Assembly (NCBI GenBank): GCA_003220195.1
Contig: QHRT01000139.1
Coordinates: 1-10,823, forward strand
Source: Candidatus Rokuibacteriota bacterium
GTDB lineage: Bacteria; Methylomirabilota; Methylomirabilia; Rokubacteriales; CSP1-6
Direction of reading: 5' to 3'
Length of the DNA: 10,823 nucleotides
The stretch's first letter is position 1; each line of letters begins with the position of its first letter. A program made the position numbers and the translations under genes. The notes beneath the pieces were generated by a model. It searched no databases and had not been told where the DNA came from. It worked only from the letters and a program-made list of their open reading frames with translations. Below, piece after piece: positions 1 to 7,120 of this stretch.

Positions 1-1172
1 GTCTCCGCCCGCGCGGCATCGGCGCACGCCACTTCCACCACGATGCCGACCTCGAGCGGCGCCCTGGCCGGCGTCGGCTCCATCGCGCCCATGACCGCGT
101 CGCGCCCGTACACGTGATAGAAGACCTGGTACGCGTCGCCCATCGGGCCGAAGCGCTCCGTCAGCTTGCCCTTCGCCCAGCCGATCGCGCGATCCAGGTT
201 CGCGATCGTGTACGGATCACGGATGCCGCAGATGAAGAGCGCGCGCTCGGCGACCTTGCCCGAGCCCTCGACCTTGATCCACGTCGTCTCACTCGGCACG
301 AACGTCTGCCCGGTGACGCGCGTCGTCTTCTCGTCCACCTGCTCGTAGTGGCACTTCGACATGTCGAGGTAGCCACCGGGGACGTACTCGCGGAACGGGT
401 TCAGGCGCTCGTACATCGCATGGCTGGCGACCGACGCCGGCGTGCAGCGCTGGTCGGGATGCATGGCCTGGAGATAGACGCCCGTCCCGTCCACGCGGCC
501 CAGGATCGTCTCCTTGCCCATGAACGGCTCGCCGCAGAAGGACGCGCACTCCATCGCCTTGCCGCAGAAGAACGCGTCGGCCAGCGAGTGGCCGGCCTCG
601 AGCAGCGGCGCGGCGAAGATCGCGCAGTCGCTGCTCCGTCCGGCGATGACCACGTCGACGCCCGCGCGCAGGACGTCCCGGATCGGCTCCGTTCCCATGA
701 CCGCGACGACGCGGTCGGTGCGGTCGAGCGTGGCGAGATCGGCGTCCGGCCGGCCGTTGAGCCCGCGGATCGTCGCACCGTCTTTCAGACGACGCCGCAG
801 ATCGTCGACCGGGATCTCGGAGTAGATCGCGGCCAGGCGAAACGTCGCGAGCCGGTGCTCGGTCGCGATCTCGCGCACGAGCCGCACGTACTGATCGACG
901 CCGCGATCGGTCCCCGTGTCCGAGGCCGAGCCGAGAATCAACGGAATGCGGAGGCGGCGCGCGGCGACCAGCATGGCCTCGATGTCGTGACGCTGCCAGA
1001 CCTCGTCGGACGCCGCGCGATCGGCGCCGAGCGGATACGGCCCGATGTCCGCGCTACCGGAGTCGGCGACGATGAAATCGGGCGACATCGTGCAGCCTCG
1101 CTCGAAGCTCCCCTTCTCGAGCGGCGTCGTCCCGAGGTGCCCGGTCGGCGTGATGATCCGGATCGTCTTCAT
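1..1172 (-). CDS. AtuA-family (DUF1446) protein, partial at the left edge
   Basis: 390 residues are readable from an ATG at 1172 to the edge, with no stop, so the C-terminus lies outside. The N-terminus shows the family's pattern: a first strand ending PTGHLGTTPLEKGSFERG (residues 9-26), then DSGSADIGPYPLG (37-49), then VVIAGRSSDCAIF (174-186). Family members are known from acyclic terpene (citronellol/geraniol) utilisation, where AtuA is needed for growth, but its reaction is not established and most homologues lie outside terpene operons. No signal peptide or membrane segment is visible, so it is probably cytosolic. Numerous Cys (183, 203, 209, 213, 243, 274, 315) are scattered without a clear metal motif. 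No good Shine-Dalgarno sequence precedes the ATG. The frame is open upstream but has no other start codon before the preceding gene. It lies 49 bp downstream of the membrane hydrolase on the same strand and may be cotranscribed. Family confident, substrate unknown. Confidence 0.85.
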   Translation of the reverse strand, partial: MKTIRIITPTGHLGTTPLEKGSFERGCTMSPDFIVADSGSADIGPYPLGADRAASDEVWQRHDIEAMLVAARRLRIPLILGSASDTGTDRGVDQYVRLVREIATEHRLATFRLAAIYSEIPVDDLRRRLKDGATIRGLNGRPDADLATLDRTDRVVAVMGTEPIRDVLRAGVDVVIAGRSSDCAIFAAPLLEAGHSLADAFFCGKAMECASFCGEPFMGKETILGRVDGTGVYLQAMHPDQRCTPASVASHAMYERLNPFREYVPGGYLDMSKCHYEQVDEKTTRVTGQTFVPSETTWIKVEGSGKVAERALFICGIRDPYTIANLDRAIGWAKGKLTERFGPMGDAYQVFYHVYGRDAVMGAMEPTPARAPLEVGIVVEVACADAARAE

Positions 1173-1179
1173 GACTTCA

Positions 1180-1195
1180 GTCGTGGTACCACGAC
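1180..1195. promoter_or_regulatory. Perfect 16-bp palindrome upstream of the AtuA gene
   Basis: GTCGTGGTACCACGAC equals its own reverse complement. It sits in the 49-bp gap between the stop of the membrane hydrolase (1222) and the ATG at 1172, ending 7 bases before that ATG. In RNA it could fold as a 6-bp stem with a GTAC loop. No run of T follows, so it is not an intrinsic terminator. It could be a dimeric repressor site or a translational structure. A purine-rich AGGAGGGGAG lies further upstream on the minus strand (1222-1213), too far from the ATG to act normally. The role is inference. Confidence 0.35.
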
Positions 1196-1221
1196 CGGGG
1201 GTCGCGCGATGGCTCCCCTCC

Positions 1222-3611
1222 TCACGTCCGCTGCCCCTGGATGAGACGGTCGACCTCGACCGCCAGAGCCACCGCATCGTTGCTGAAGTAGTGCGTATGC
1301 GCGCCGGCGCCGAGGCAGAATTCCGTGCGATCTCCCGCGCGATCCGCTTCCACCGTCCCATCCGGTCCGACGAGCGCGATGCGATACGCGTCGTCCGGGG
1401 ACCTCCACAGGAAACGCCCGATATAGTCGCCGGAGCGGAACGCGTTGACCCATTCGACCGCGCCGATCGATGAAGCGGTCGGCTCCGCCGTCGCGAATCC
1501 GCCGGCGTTCGAGCCCATCCAGCGATACAGCAGCGGAAAACGCTCGGCGTACAGCGCGCGCAACGGCGAGCCGACGGTGACGAGCACGATCGACCCTCCA
1601 CCGACCACGTCGGGCAATCGCCGTTGCACGTGCAGATACCGCAGCAGGTCGGCGCTGATCACGGAGCCCTGACTGTGCGACACGATCACGATGCGGGCGT
1701 ACCCGCGGTCCCGAAGATAGGCGAGCAGCGAGGCAAAGCGCGAGTAGATGCGCGCACGCGGTGGCTGCCGATCGGGCGGATCCCGGAAGTAGTTGTCGAC
1801 GTCCAGCATCGCGTCGAGCGCCACGCGCAACCTGCCAAACGTCTGCTTGAATCGCGCGCCGAGCGCGGCGATCGTGACGGCGCCGCCGGCGAGCCACTTG
1901 CCCGTGGCGACCAGCGCCTCCCCCTGGAACGAGTCCAGCCAGCCAGGTACAGCAGACCGCCAATGACGGCGCCGGGCGGCACGACGATCGCGAACGTCGT
2001 CCCCAGCCGCGAGAGCCCGGCGCCGAGCCATCGGCCGAGGCGTTCCGACCGTGCGACCGCCTCCGGCCGCCGCCCGCGGGAATCGACGTTCGTCGTCGGG
2101 ACGATTTCCTCCAGGAGCGAGGGCGCGAGCACGAGCAGCGTGGCCGAGGCGAGCACCGTGAACGCGAGCACGAGCGGCGTGAAGAACGCGCCGAAGGTCT
2201 TGATGCGGGCATCGAGAAAGATCTCACCGGAGCGATAGCCGGCGCCGAAGAGCACGGGCTGATAGTTGAATCCCCCCAGTTGCTGCCCGGCGACGTACCC
2301 GATCACGGACCACAGCACCAGGCTCAGCACTGCGAAGAGCGCGGCGGACGCCACGGCGCACAGGCGCGATGTCTCCAGTGACGTCCGGGCCGCGACGTCG
2401 ACGCCACGACCCAGCCACAACGAGAGCAGCAGCGCCGAAATCTGCACGGCGACGTAGACCGCCCAGACGACCAACATCGCGGCGAGCAGCCATTCGCCGA
2501 CGTTCAACGCGGCGGTCAGCATCCATTCGGCCTGCGTCGTCACCTGCGGCAACACGGCGAGGCCGTCGACGGCGAGCCCGATCACCGTCAGGGCGACGAG
2601 AAGATGGCCCAGCACGCGGACGCCGTGGGTGATCCTCGAGTACCGTTCGATCAGCCAGACGCCGAGCACGGCGATCAGCAGGGCACTGGCGGCGAAGTGC
2701 ATCACGGGCAGTTCACCCTCGGTACTCAACGCCGAGACGACCGCCACACCGCACAGGAGGGCTGCCGCGAGCAGCAACACGACCTTCGTCCATCGCGCTG
2801 CGCGCGAGGCTCCGCGTAGCCAGGCGAGCACGGCGAGCGCGATCAGCACGAGTGCACCGACCGCGAACAGCGCGGCGAACACCTGTCCCTGCTGGTCGGG
2901 CGACACCAGCGCCGCTACCCCGAAGAGCACCAGCAACAGCATCGAGAACTGCACGAGCGCCGCCGGGCCCTTCATCAACCACGCGAGCCACGCGTGCATG
3001 CGCTGCAACAGTCTCCAGGCGAGGCCACCCCCGACGCCGAGCGAGACCTGGTCGACGATGTCGGCCGCGAGCGTCCCCAGGTGGAAGAAGAGCTGATACA
3101 GCGCCGACAGCGCCCGCCATCCGCCCTCGCCGAGTCGCGAGAGGTCGGCCCAGTAGAGCTCGAAGACCTCGACGGGACGATCGTCCGCGCGCCGGCGCAG
3201 CGAAACGCGCGTCGATTCGTAGAGCGCTTCGCCTTCCGACAGCTCGAGGCGCCCGAGCAAGTAGTCGTTCAGCGCGAGACCGAGATCCTGCGAGCGCGGA
3301 TCCGCGCCGGCGGCGGCGGAAACCGATCTCTGCGCCTGGTAAAAGCCGCTCGGCGTGCCGGGCCGCCTTCTCGACGTCTCGACTCTTTTCCCGTCGCGGA
3401 TGGAAGACGGCATCCCTGCGGGCGACGCGGCGCCGCCGGGCGAGAGGCTGGCGACCGGGATCAAGATCTGATGAAGCTCGCCCTGCCCGTAACGCGGCTC
3501 GCCTTCCCCGCCGTGGCACAGGAGCCGCGCTAGCTCTCTCACTGTTTGTCCCGGACGCTGATCGGCGACGCCGTGGACCACGACGACGGCGACGCGATCG
3601 GGCGAGCTCAC
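1222..3611 (-). CDS. Multi-spanning membrane protein with split alpha/beta-hydrolase (lipase-like) domain, frameshifted
   Basis: Read from a GTG at 3611 and repaired at one frameshift, this gives 797 residues. Residues 6-15 form a hydrophobic strand ending VVVVHGVADQRPG, like the oxyanion loop of alpha/beta hydrolases. About nine hydrophobic segments follow (near 208-236, 242-265, 275-295, 303-322, 333-354, 373-400, 416-441, 475-500, 539-559). The C-terminal third carries RIVIVSHSQGS (nucleophile Ser648 in an S-x-S-x-G elbow), a likely acid at Asp730 and a likely His at 773 or 775. It is therefore probably a membrane-anchored serine hydrolase; the substrate cannot be read from sequence. The frame breaks after residue 559 in a CTGG repeat (1935-1946). 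One extra CTGG, or one extra base, restores the frame exactly to the stop at 1222. The start follows the previous gene's TGA by 4 bases, so translation is probably coupled. ATG or TTG starts further upstream would overlap the S51 gene and encode unrelated Arg-rich sequence. Confidence 0.75.
1935..1946 (-). repeat. Three CTGG tandem units at a frameshift
   Basis: On the minus strand the tract reads CTGGCTGGCTGG inside the membrane hydrolase gene. Upstream, the reading frame gives ...GGLLYLAGW. Downstream the conserved hydrolase sequence (LDSFQGEALVATGKW) is in another frame. Adding a fourth CTGG unit gives LAGWLDSF with no other change. Loss of one unit by slippage is the simplest reading; a dropped single base nearby is equally compatible. 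No X-XXY-YYZ slippery heptamer is present. Confidence 0.7.
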
Positions 3612-3615
3612 CGGA

Positions 3616-4926
3616 TCACGTGCGCAGCTCCCACACGGTGCCGGTCGGCGTGTCGCGCAGCTCGATCCCGGCCGCGGCCAGACGGTCACGCACACGGTCG
3701 GCGAGCTCCCACTGCCTGGCGACGCGCAGATCCTTGCGGAGCGCGATCAGACCGTCGACCAGCGGAGCGAGAAGCTCGCGAGGATCCTTGAGACCGCCGG
3801 CCGCGGCCTCGCCGAGGCGATGAATCAGCGAGTAGAGCACCGCGCGGGCGCGATCGGGTTCGTCGGTCTGGAGCGTGTCCGCTGACCATTCGAGGATGGA
3901 GCGGTCGAGCGTGAGCACCGCCTCCGCCGCGTCGCCGGCTTTCCGCGCCGCGATGGCCGCCTCGAAGGCCTGTTCGAGCTTCGTCACCTCCGAGAGCAGT
4001 GGGGATCTCGCCGTCGCCGGCTGTTCTTCGCGTGGCTCCGTTCTTCCCTCGGCGCCGCCGGGCCGCGCCGCCGGGCTCGTCGATGAGGCATCGCCGCGCG
4101 CCGCGGCGATGAGCGCGTCGAGAGCCAATCGCTCACCAGCCGGGAATACACGCGCGCTACCGCGGCGACGCACGGTGAGGCCGCCGCGCCCCGTCACGGA
4201 GATCGAGCGCGCGTCGAGGTCCACGATGACGGCGGTGTGCTCGTCGATGCCGAGCACCCACGCATCGTCCGGAAGCATCTGCTCCATCGCCGACAGCCGT
4301 CGCTCGCCGAGATAGCAGAAGTGCGTGTCGTGCGTGCCGCCCTCGGCGTTGTCGTAGTGGGGAATGACGACGCACGAACCCTCGAAGCCGAGCGGGCGGA
4401 GGAGATCGAGGCCGTCGAGCCAGTGCACGGGGAGCCCGACCTTGTAGATCTCGTACACGGGCACGCTGAAGCGGCCGACCGTGAGCGCCGCCGCGCTGGA
4501 GAAGACCACCGCGCCGCCCCGGGCGAGCTTGTCGGCGAGCGCCTCGGGGACGGCCGAGCCGCGCCACACCGAGAGCGCGTACGACGGGCTGCCCGGTCCC
4601 GCGAAGACGAAGTTCGCGGTGCGCACTCGCGAGAGCGCGGCGGCCTCGGCCATCGGGGTGCACTGCGCCGGATCGGCGGCGAGCGGACCGAGAAATCCCG
4701 CGGGCTCGATCGTGAGCTGGACGCGGTGCGCGAAGTACTCGATCGCGCGCTGGGTGATCTCCGAGGCGTTCTCCTGAAACCCGTACGGCGTATCGAGGAG
4801 CACCGCGCGCGGATGCTCTTCTCCGAGCCGCGCCACGATCTCGCGATGGGGCGTCACCATGGTGGGCGCGGTTTCGCCCGAGCCCATGATCGCGAGCAGC
4901 CGTGGCGTCTTCGGGCTCGCGCTCAC
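3616..4926 (-). CDS. Peptidase S51/cyanophycinase-like domain fused to a CysRS-type C-terminal domain
   Basis: 436 residues from a GTG at 4926 that overlaps the upstream gene's TGA in GTGA. Residues 10-262 resemble the S51/type 1 glutamine-amidotransferase-like fold. They include IMGSGETAP (13-21), FVFAGPGSPSYAL (106-118), a nucleophile-elbow-like VVFSSAAALTVG (140-151; Ser143 or Ser144), VVIPHYDNAEGG (186-197) with a candidate His190, and VLGIDEHTAVIVD (224-236), close to the GIDE-TA segment of cyanophycinases. A low-complexity Ala/Pro/Glu linker spans about 275-308. Residues 311-436 are helical and end RQWELADRVRDRLAAAGI, then DTPTGTVWEL, which closely matches the end of cysteinyl-tRNA synthetases. 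No synthetase catalytic HIGH/KMSKS core is present. It is probably a cytosolic Ser hydrolase or a non-catalytic relative; substrate unknown. Family N-termini support the start, since upstream sequence in this frame is the antisense of the neighbouring hydrolase. Confidence 0.82.
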   Translation of the reverse strand: MSASPKTPRLLAIMGSGETAPTMVTPHREIVARLGEEHPRAVLLDTPYGFQENASEITQRAIEYFAHRVQLTIEPAGFLGPLAADPAQCTPMAEAAALSRVRTANFVFAGPGSPSYALSVWRGSAVPEALADKLARGGAVVFSSAAALTVGRFSVPVYEIYKVGLPVHWLDGLDLLRPLGFEGSCVVIPHYDNAEGGTHDTHFCYLGERRLSAMEQMLPDDAWVLGIDEHTAVIVDLDARSISVTGRGGLTVRRRGSARVFPAGERLALDALIAAARGDASSTSPAARPGGAEGRTEPREEQPATARSPLLSEVTKLEQAFEAAIAARKAGDAAEAVLTLDRSILEWSADTLQTDEPDRARAVLYSLIHRLGEAAAGGLKDPRELLAPLVDGLIALRKDLRVARQWELADRVRDRLAAAGIELRDTPTGTVWELRT

Positions 4927-5807
4927 GCGAAGAAACCGTCGCGCAGGCCCTGGAGCAGCAGATCGGCGACGCGCTCCGGCGACTCCAGATGCAGATCGTG
5001 GTGGCCCGGCGTGAACCAGACCGATCGGACCTTGCCGCCGGCGCCGAGCGCGGCCGCCTCCGCGCGACTTTTGATCGCCATCCTGGCTTCGTCGCCGCTT
5101 CCGGCCAGCAGCAACAGGGTGGGAACTTTCAGCGTCGCCCAGCGCGTCGACGGCCGGAATTCCCAGAGCGCACGAAGGATTAGGAGGTGGCGGTTCCGGG
5201 CGAGGCGCGGCTCGATCTTCCCGTCGGGCAATTCGCGGAAGCAGTGCAGGTACGCCGCGATCGCGCGATCGGAGAAGTGCGGGACGCCGGCGCGAATGCG
5301 CGCCTCCAGCTCCGCGAGGGTCAGGTGCGTGAGCGTCGGCGGCGTCAGGTTCGCGAGGCAATCATCCCAGACGGGATACGACCGGGACAGCTCGGTCACT
5401 CCACCGTCGACGCACGCGATGCCGCGCACCGTTGCGGGATGCCGCCATCCGAGCTCCAGCACCACGGTGCCGCCCCACGACTGGCCGACGACGAGCGGAC
5501 GCTCGAGACCAAGCGTCTCGATCAGGGCGAGAAGGTCGGCAACCGCGGTCTCCAGATCGTAGCCGGCATCCGGCGCGTCGGAGCGGCCGTGACCGCGCTG
5601 GTCGATGGCGACCACGGTGTGGCCGGCCGCGTGAAGGTGTTCGGCGACACCGTCCCAGAGACGAAGGTTCGACGCGAGCCCGTGGACCAGCACGACGGGC
5701 GCAGCGGTGGCGTCGCCGCTCCGCACCTCGACGTGAAGCGCGACGTCGGGAGCGACGACGACTTGCCGCTCGAGCGGCGAGACCGTGGACGCGTTGTATG
5801 TCGTCAT
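4923..5807 (-). CDS. Alpha/beta-fold hydrolase
   Basis: 294 residues from ATG at 5807. It shows the full single-domain alpha/beta-hydrolase pattern: LVHGLASNLRLWD (40-52, oxyanion loop), VVAIDQRGHGRSD (65-77), the nucleophile elbow VVGQSWGGTVV (106-116) with Ser110, a candidate acid Asp239 in LLLAGSGDEARM, and His270 in PGHHDLHLESPERV. The length is typical of the soluble family (esterases, C-C hydrolases, epoxide hydrolase relatives, haloperoxidase-like). The nucleophile is Ser rather than Asp, which argues against epoxide hydrolase or dehalogenase. No signal peptide, so cytosolic. The substrate is not predictable. It is first in a leftward operon, overlapping the S51-type gene by 4 bases. 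The ATG lacks a Shine-Dalgarno sequence but lies just after a possible -10 element, so the message may be leaderless. A TTG at 5846 would add 13 residues over the divergent promoter region and is disfavoured. Confidence 0.9.
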   Translation of the reverse strand: MTTYNASTVSPLERQVVVAPDVALHVEVRSGDATAAPVVLVHGLASNLRLWDGVAEHLHAAGHTVVAIDQRGHGRSDAPDAGYDLETAVADLLALIETLGLERPLVVGQSWGGTVVLELGWRHPATVRGIACVDGGVTELSRSYPVWDDCLANLTPPTLTHLTLAELEARIRAGVPHFSDRAIAAYLHCFRELPDGKIEPRLARNRHLLILRALWEFRPSTRWATLKVPTLLLLAGSGDEARMAIKSRAEAAALGAGGKVRSVWFTPGHHDLHLESPERVADLLLQGLRDGFFA

Positions 5808-5817
5808 GGCGCGGTCA

Positions 5818-5846
5818 ATCGTAGACCAGCAGCGCGTCCCCCTCAA
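5818..5846 (-). promoter_or_regulatory. Candidate sigma70-type promoter, leftward operon
   Basis: On the minus strand TTGAGG (5846-5841) and TACGAT (5823-5818) are 17 bases apart, each matching 4 of 6 consensus bases. The -10 ends 10 bases before the ATG at 5807, so transcription would start within a few bases of the codon, giving a nearly leaderless mRNA. This agrees with the absent Shine-Dalgarno sequence. In GC-rich DNA such a match could be chance. Confidence 0.35.
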
Positions 5847-5875
5847 CGGGCGCTATGCTTCACGCCACTCACAGG

Positions 5876-5881
5876 AAGGAG
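5876..5881 (+). promoter_or_regulatory. Ribosome binding site AAGGAG
   Basis: AAGGAG, within AGGAAGGAG, lies 7 bases before the ATG at 5889. It fixes this start against the much longer open frame upstream, which is antisense to the divergent hydrolase. The 81-bp gap 5808-5888 therefore holds control elements for both directions. No convincing rightward -35/-10 pair was seen (TATGCT at 5854-5859 is a possible -10 without a good -35). Confidence 0.75.
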
Positions 5882-5888
5882 CTCTGCC

Positions 5889-6599
5889 ATGTCGCAGCTG
5901 GTGTTTCTCCACGGACCGGGCGCGGGCGGCTGCGCTGACGCGTTCCATTACCAGAGCCGGCATTTCCCGAACAGCGTCGCGCCGACGTTGCCCGGCCATC
6001 TCGAGGGCACCCGGTGTCCGGACGTTGCGCGATACATGGAATGGGTGCGCGGCTGGCTGTGGGCGCAGGGTCTGAAGGGAGAGCTCGTGCTCGTCGGTTA
6101 TACGCTGGGCGCGTCGATTGCGCTGCAATACGGCCTCGACTACCCGGACGAGGTGAAGGGCCTGGTGTTGATGACCGTCGCCGCTCGGCCCAAGACCCGG
6201 GCGCCGGGCACGTACGAGATGCGGCTGCGCGCCATGGAGGATCCGAAGGTGTACGAAGAGTGGCTGGCGTATCAGCGGCACGCCATGAAGTTGGTGGAAC
6301 CCGGCTTGCGGGACCGGTTGATGGAGCGGCACCGCCAGGTGGGCCCGCTGTCCCAGTACCAGGATTTGATAACGATCGATGCCTTCGACGTGCGCGATCG
6401 CCTCGCGACGCTCAAGCCAAAGCTGCTCCTGCTGCGCGGCATGGACGATCCCACCAACCCGCCGGAGTATGAGAAAGAGATGCACGAAGCCGTGCCCGGT
6501 TCCAGGTATGTGAAACTTTCCGGCGCGGGGCACTTCCCGCCCACCGAGATTCCGGACAAGGTCAACGCGCTGATCGAGGAGTTCGTGGCCGCTCTGTGA
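5889..6599 (+). CDS. Small alpha/beta hydrolase with Thr in place of the nucleophile Ser
   Basis: 236 residues with a good ribosome binding site. The fold is clear: QLVFLHGPGAGGCADAF (3-19, oxyanion region), TLPGHLEGTRCPD (33-45), the elbow LVLVGYTLGASIALQYGL (66-83), a candidate acid at Asp186 or Asp187 in LLLRGMDDPTNPPEY, and His215 in LSGAGHFPPTEIPDKV. The elbow residue that is normally Ser (G-x-S-x-G) is Thr72, so catalysis may use Thr, be weak, or be absent. The acid and His are kept, arguing against simple decay. No signal peptide; probably cytosolic. It is divergent from the 294-residue hydrolase but shares little beyond the fold, so it is not a recent duplicate. The VOC-fold gene follows 25 bp later and is probably cotranscribed. 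Fold confident, activity open. Confidence 0.88.
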   Translation: MSQLVFLHGPGAGGCADAFHYQSRHFPNSVAPTLPGHLEGTRCPDVARYMEWVRGWLWAQGLKGELVLVGYTLGASIALQYGLDYPDEVKGLVLMTVAARPKTRAPGTYEMRLRAMEDPKVYEEWLAYQRHAMKLVEPGLRDRLMERHRQVGPLSQYQDLITIDAFDVRDRLATLKPKLLLLRGMDDPTNPPEYEKEMHEAVPGSRYVKLSGAGHFPPTEIPDKVNALIEEFVAAL

Positions 6600-6624
6600 G
6601 GACTCGAAGCGCAGGCGGGCGAGG

Positions 6625-6996
6625 ATGATGGGATCGATCGAGGGACTGGCCGGCGTGCTGATCTGGACCGCGGCCGATCGCTTCCCGGCGATGGCGCGCT
6701 TCTATCGCGAGACGCTCGGGCTCGTTCCACGCTCGGACAAGGCCGACTTCGTCAACTTCGACTGGAGCGGCGTCCGGCTCAGCGTGGGCGTCCACGATCG
6801 TGTCGAGGGGACGAGCCGGGAGCCGCTGCGCCTCATGATCAATCTCACGGTCACGGACATCCGGGCCGTCCACGATCGTCTGGTGCGCGCCGGCGTCGTG
6901 TTCACGCGGGCGCCGGAGCGCGAGGACTGGGGCGGATGGGTCGCGACGTTCGCCGATCCCGACGGCAACGTCCTGCAGCTGATGCAGTTGCCATGA
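6625..6996 (+). CDS. VOC/glyoxalase-bleomycin-resistance-fold protein
   Basis: 123 residues, the normal length for a one-module-pair VOC protein. The two beta-alpha-beta-beta-beta units are visible: GVLIWTAADRFPAMARFYRETLGLVP (10-35 region) and LMINLTVTDIRAVHDRLVRAGV (70-91 region), closing with FADPDGNVLQLMQLP (109-123). Enzymes of this fold hold a metal with His/Glu at the start of each unit's first strand and at the end of the last strand. Here those places carry Trp14, Asn73 and Gln118, so a typical glyoxalase or dioxygenase metal site is unlikely. A binding or sequestration role, or metal-free catalysis, is possible. Two adjacent ATGs (6625, 6628) could start it; AGGCGG at 6613-6618 lies at suitable spacing from 6625. 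It is probably in a two-gene unit with the hydrolase 25 bp upstream. Confidence 0.85.
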   Translation: MMGSIEGLAGVLIWTAADRFPAMARFYRETLGLVPRSDKADFVNFDWSGVRLSVGVHDRVEGTSREPLRLMINLTVTDIRAVHDRLVRAGVVFTRAPEREDWGGWVATFADPDGNVLQLMQLP

Positions 6997-7043
6997 GGTT
7001 CGGACCCACGGCGATCTCATTGGCCGCGGGGTCATGACATTCA

Positions 7044-7082
7044 ATGTACAGATCGTGATCATCTGATGTCCAGACGGTGATC
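7044..7082. repeat. Imperfect 17-bp direct repeat with 22-bp period
   Basis: ATGTACAGATCGTGATC (7044-7060) and ATGTCCAGACGGTGATC (7066-7082) agree at 14 of 17 bases. They start 22 bases apart, about two helical turns, so bound proteins would sit on one face. The first copy also contains CAGAT-N7-ATCTG (7049-7065). They lie 105-143 bases before the diiron-oxidase start, in the most AT-rich gap of the window. A regulator operator is a reasonable inference. Confidence 0.4.
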
Positions 7083-7120
7083 TCTCCGAGTCGAGCGTCC
7101 CGGTCAAATCCCTGAAATCA

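Noticed and set aside
114..1244. 376-codon open frame on the plus strand
   Set aside because: It lies opposite the AtuA gene, is rich in Arg/Asp/Ala without motifs, and is the usual antisense shadow in GC-rich DNA.
1935..1946. Programmed ribosomal frameshift in the membrane hydrolase
   Set aside because: No slippery heptamer and no obvious stimulatory element; a missing CTGG unit or base explains it more simply.
3616..4000. Separate cysteinyl-tRNA synthetase gene fragment
   Set aside because: The CysRS-like end is in the same uninterrupted frame as the S51-like domain, with a linker between, so it is a fusion and not a remnant.
4927..5361. N-terminal extension of the S51-like protein by 145 residues
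   Set aside because: The added sequence is another frame of the upstream hydrolase. The GTG at 4926 with GTGA overlap and the family N-terminus fit better.
4237..5562. 441-codon plus-strand open frame
   Set aside because: It is antisense to the S51-like and hydrolase genes, both of which carry clear family motifs; the composition is Arg/Ala/Glu-rich shadow.
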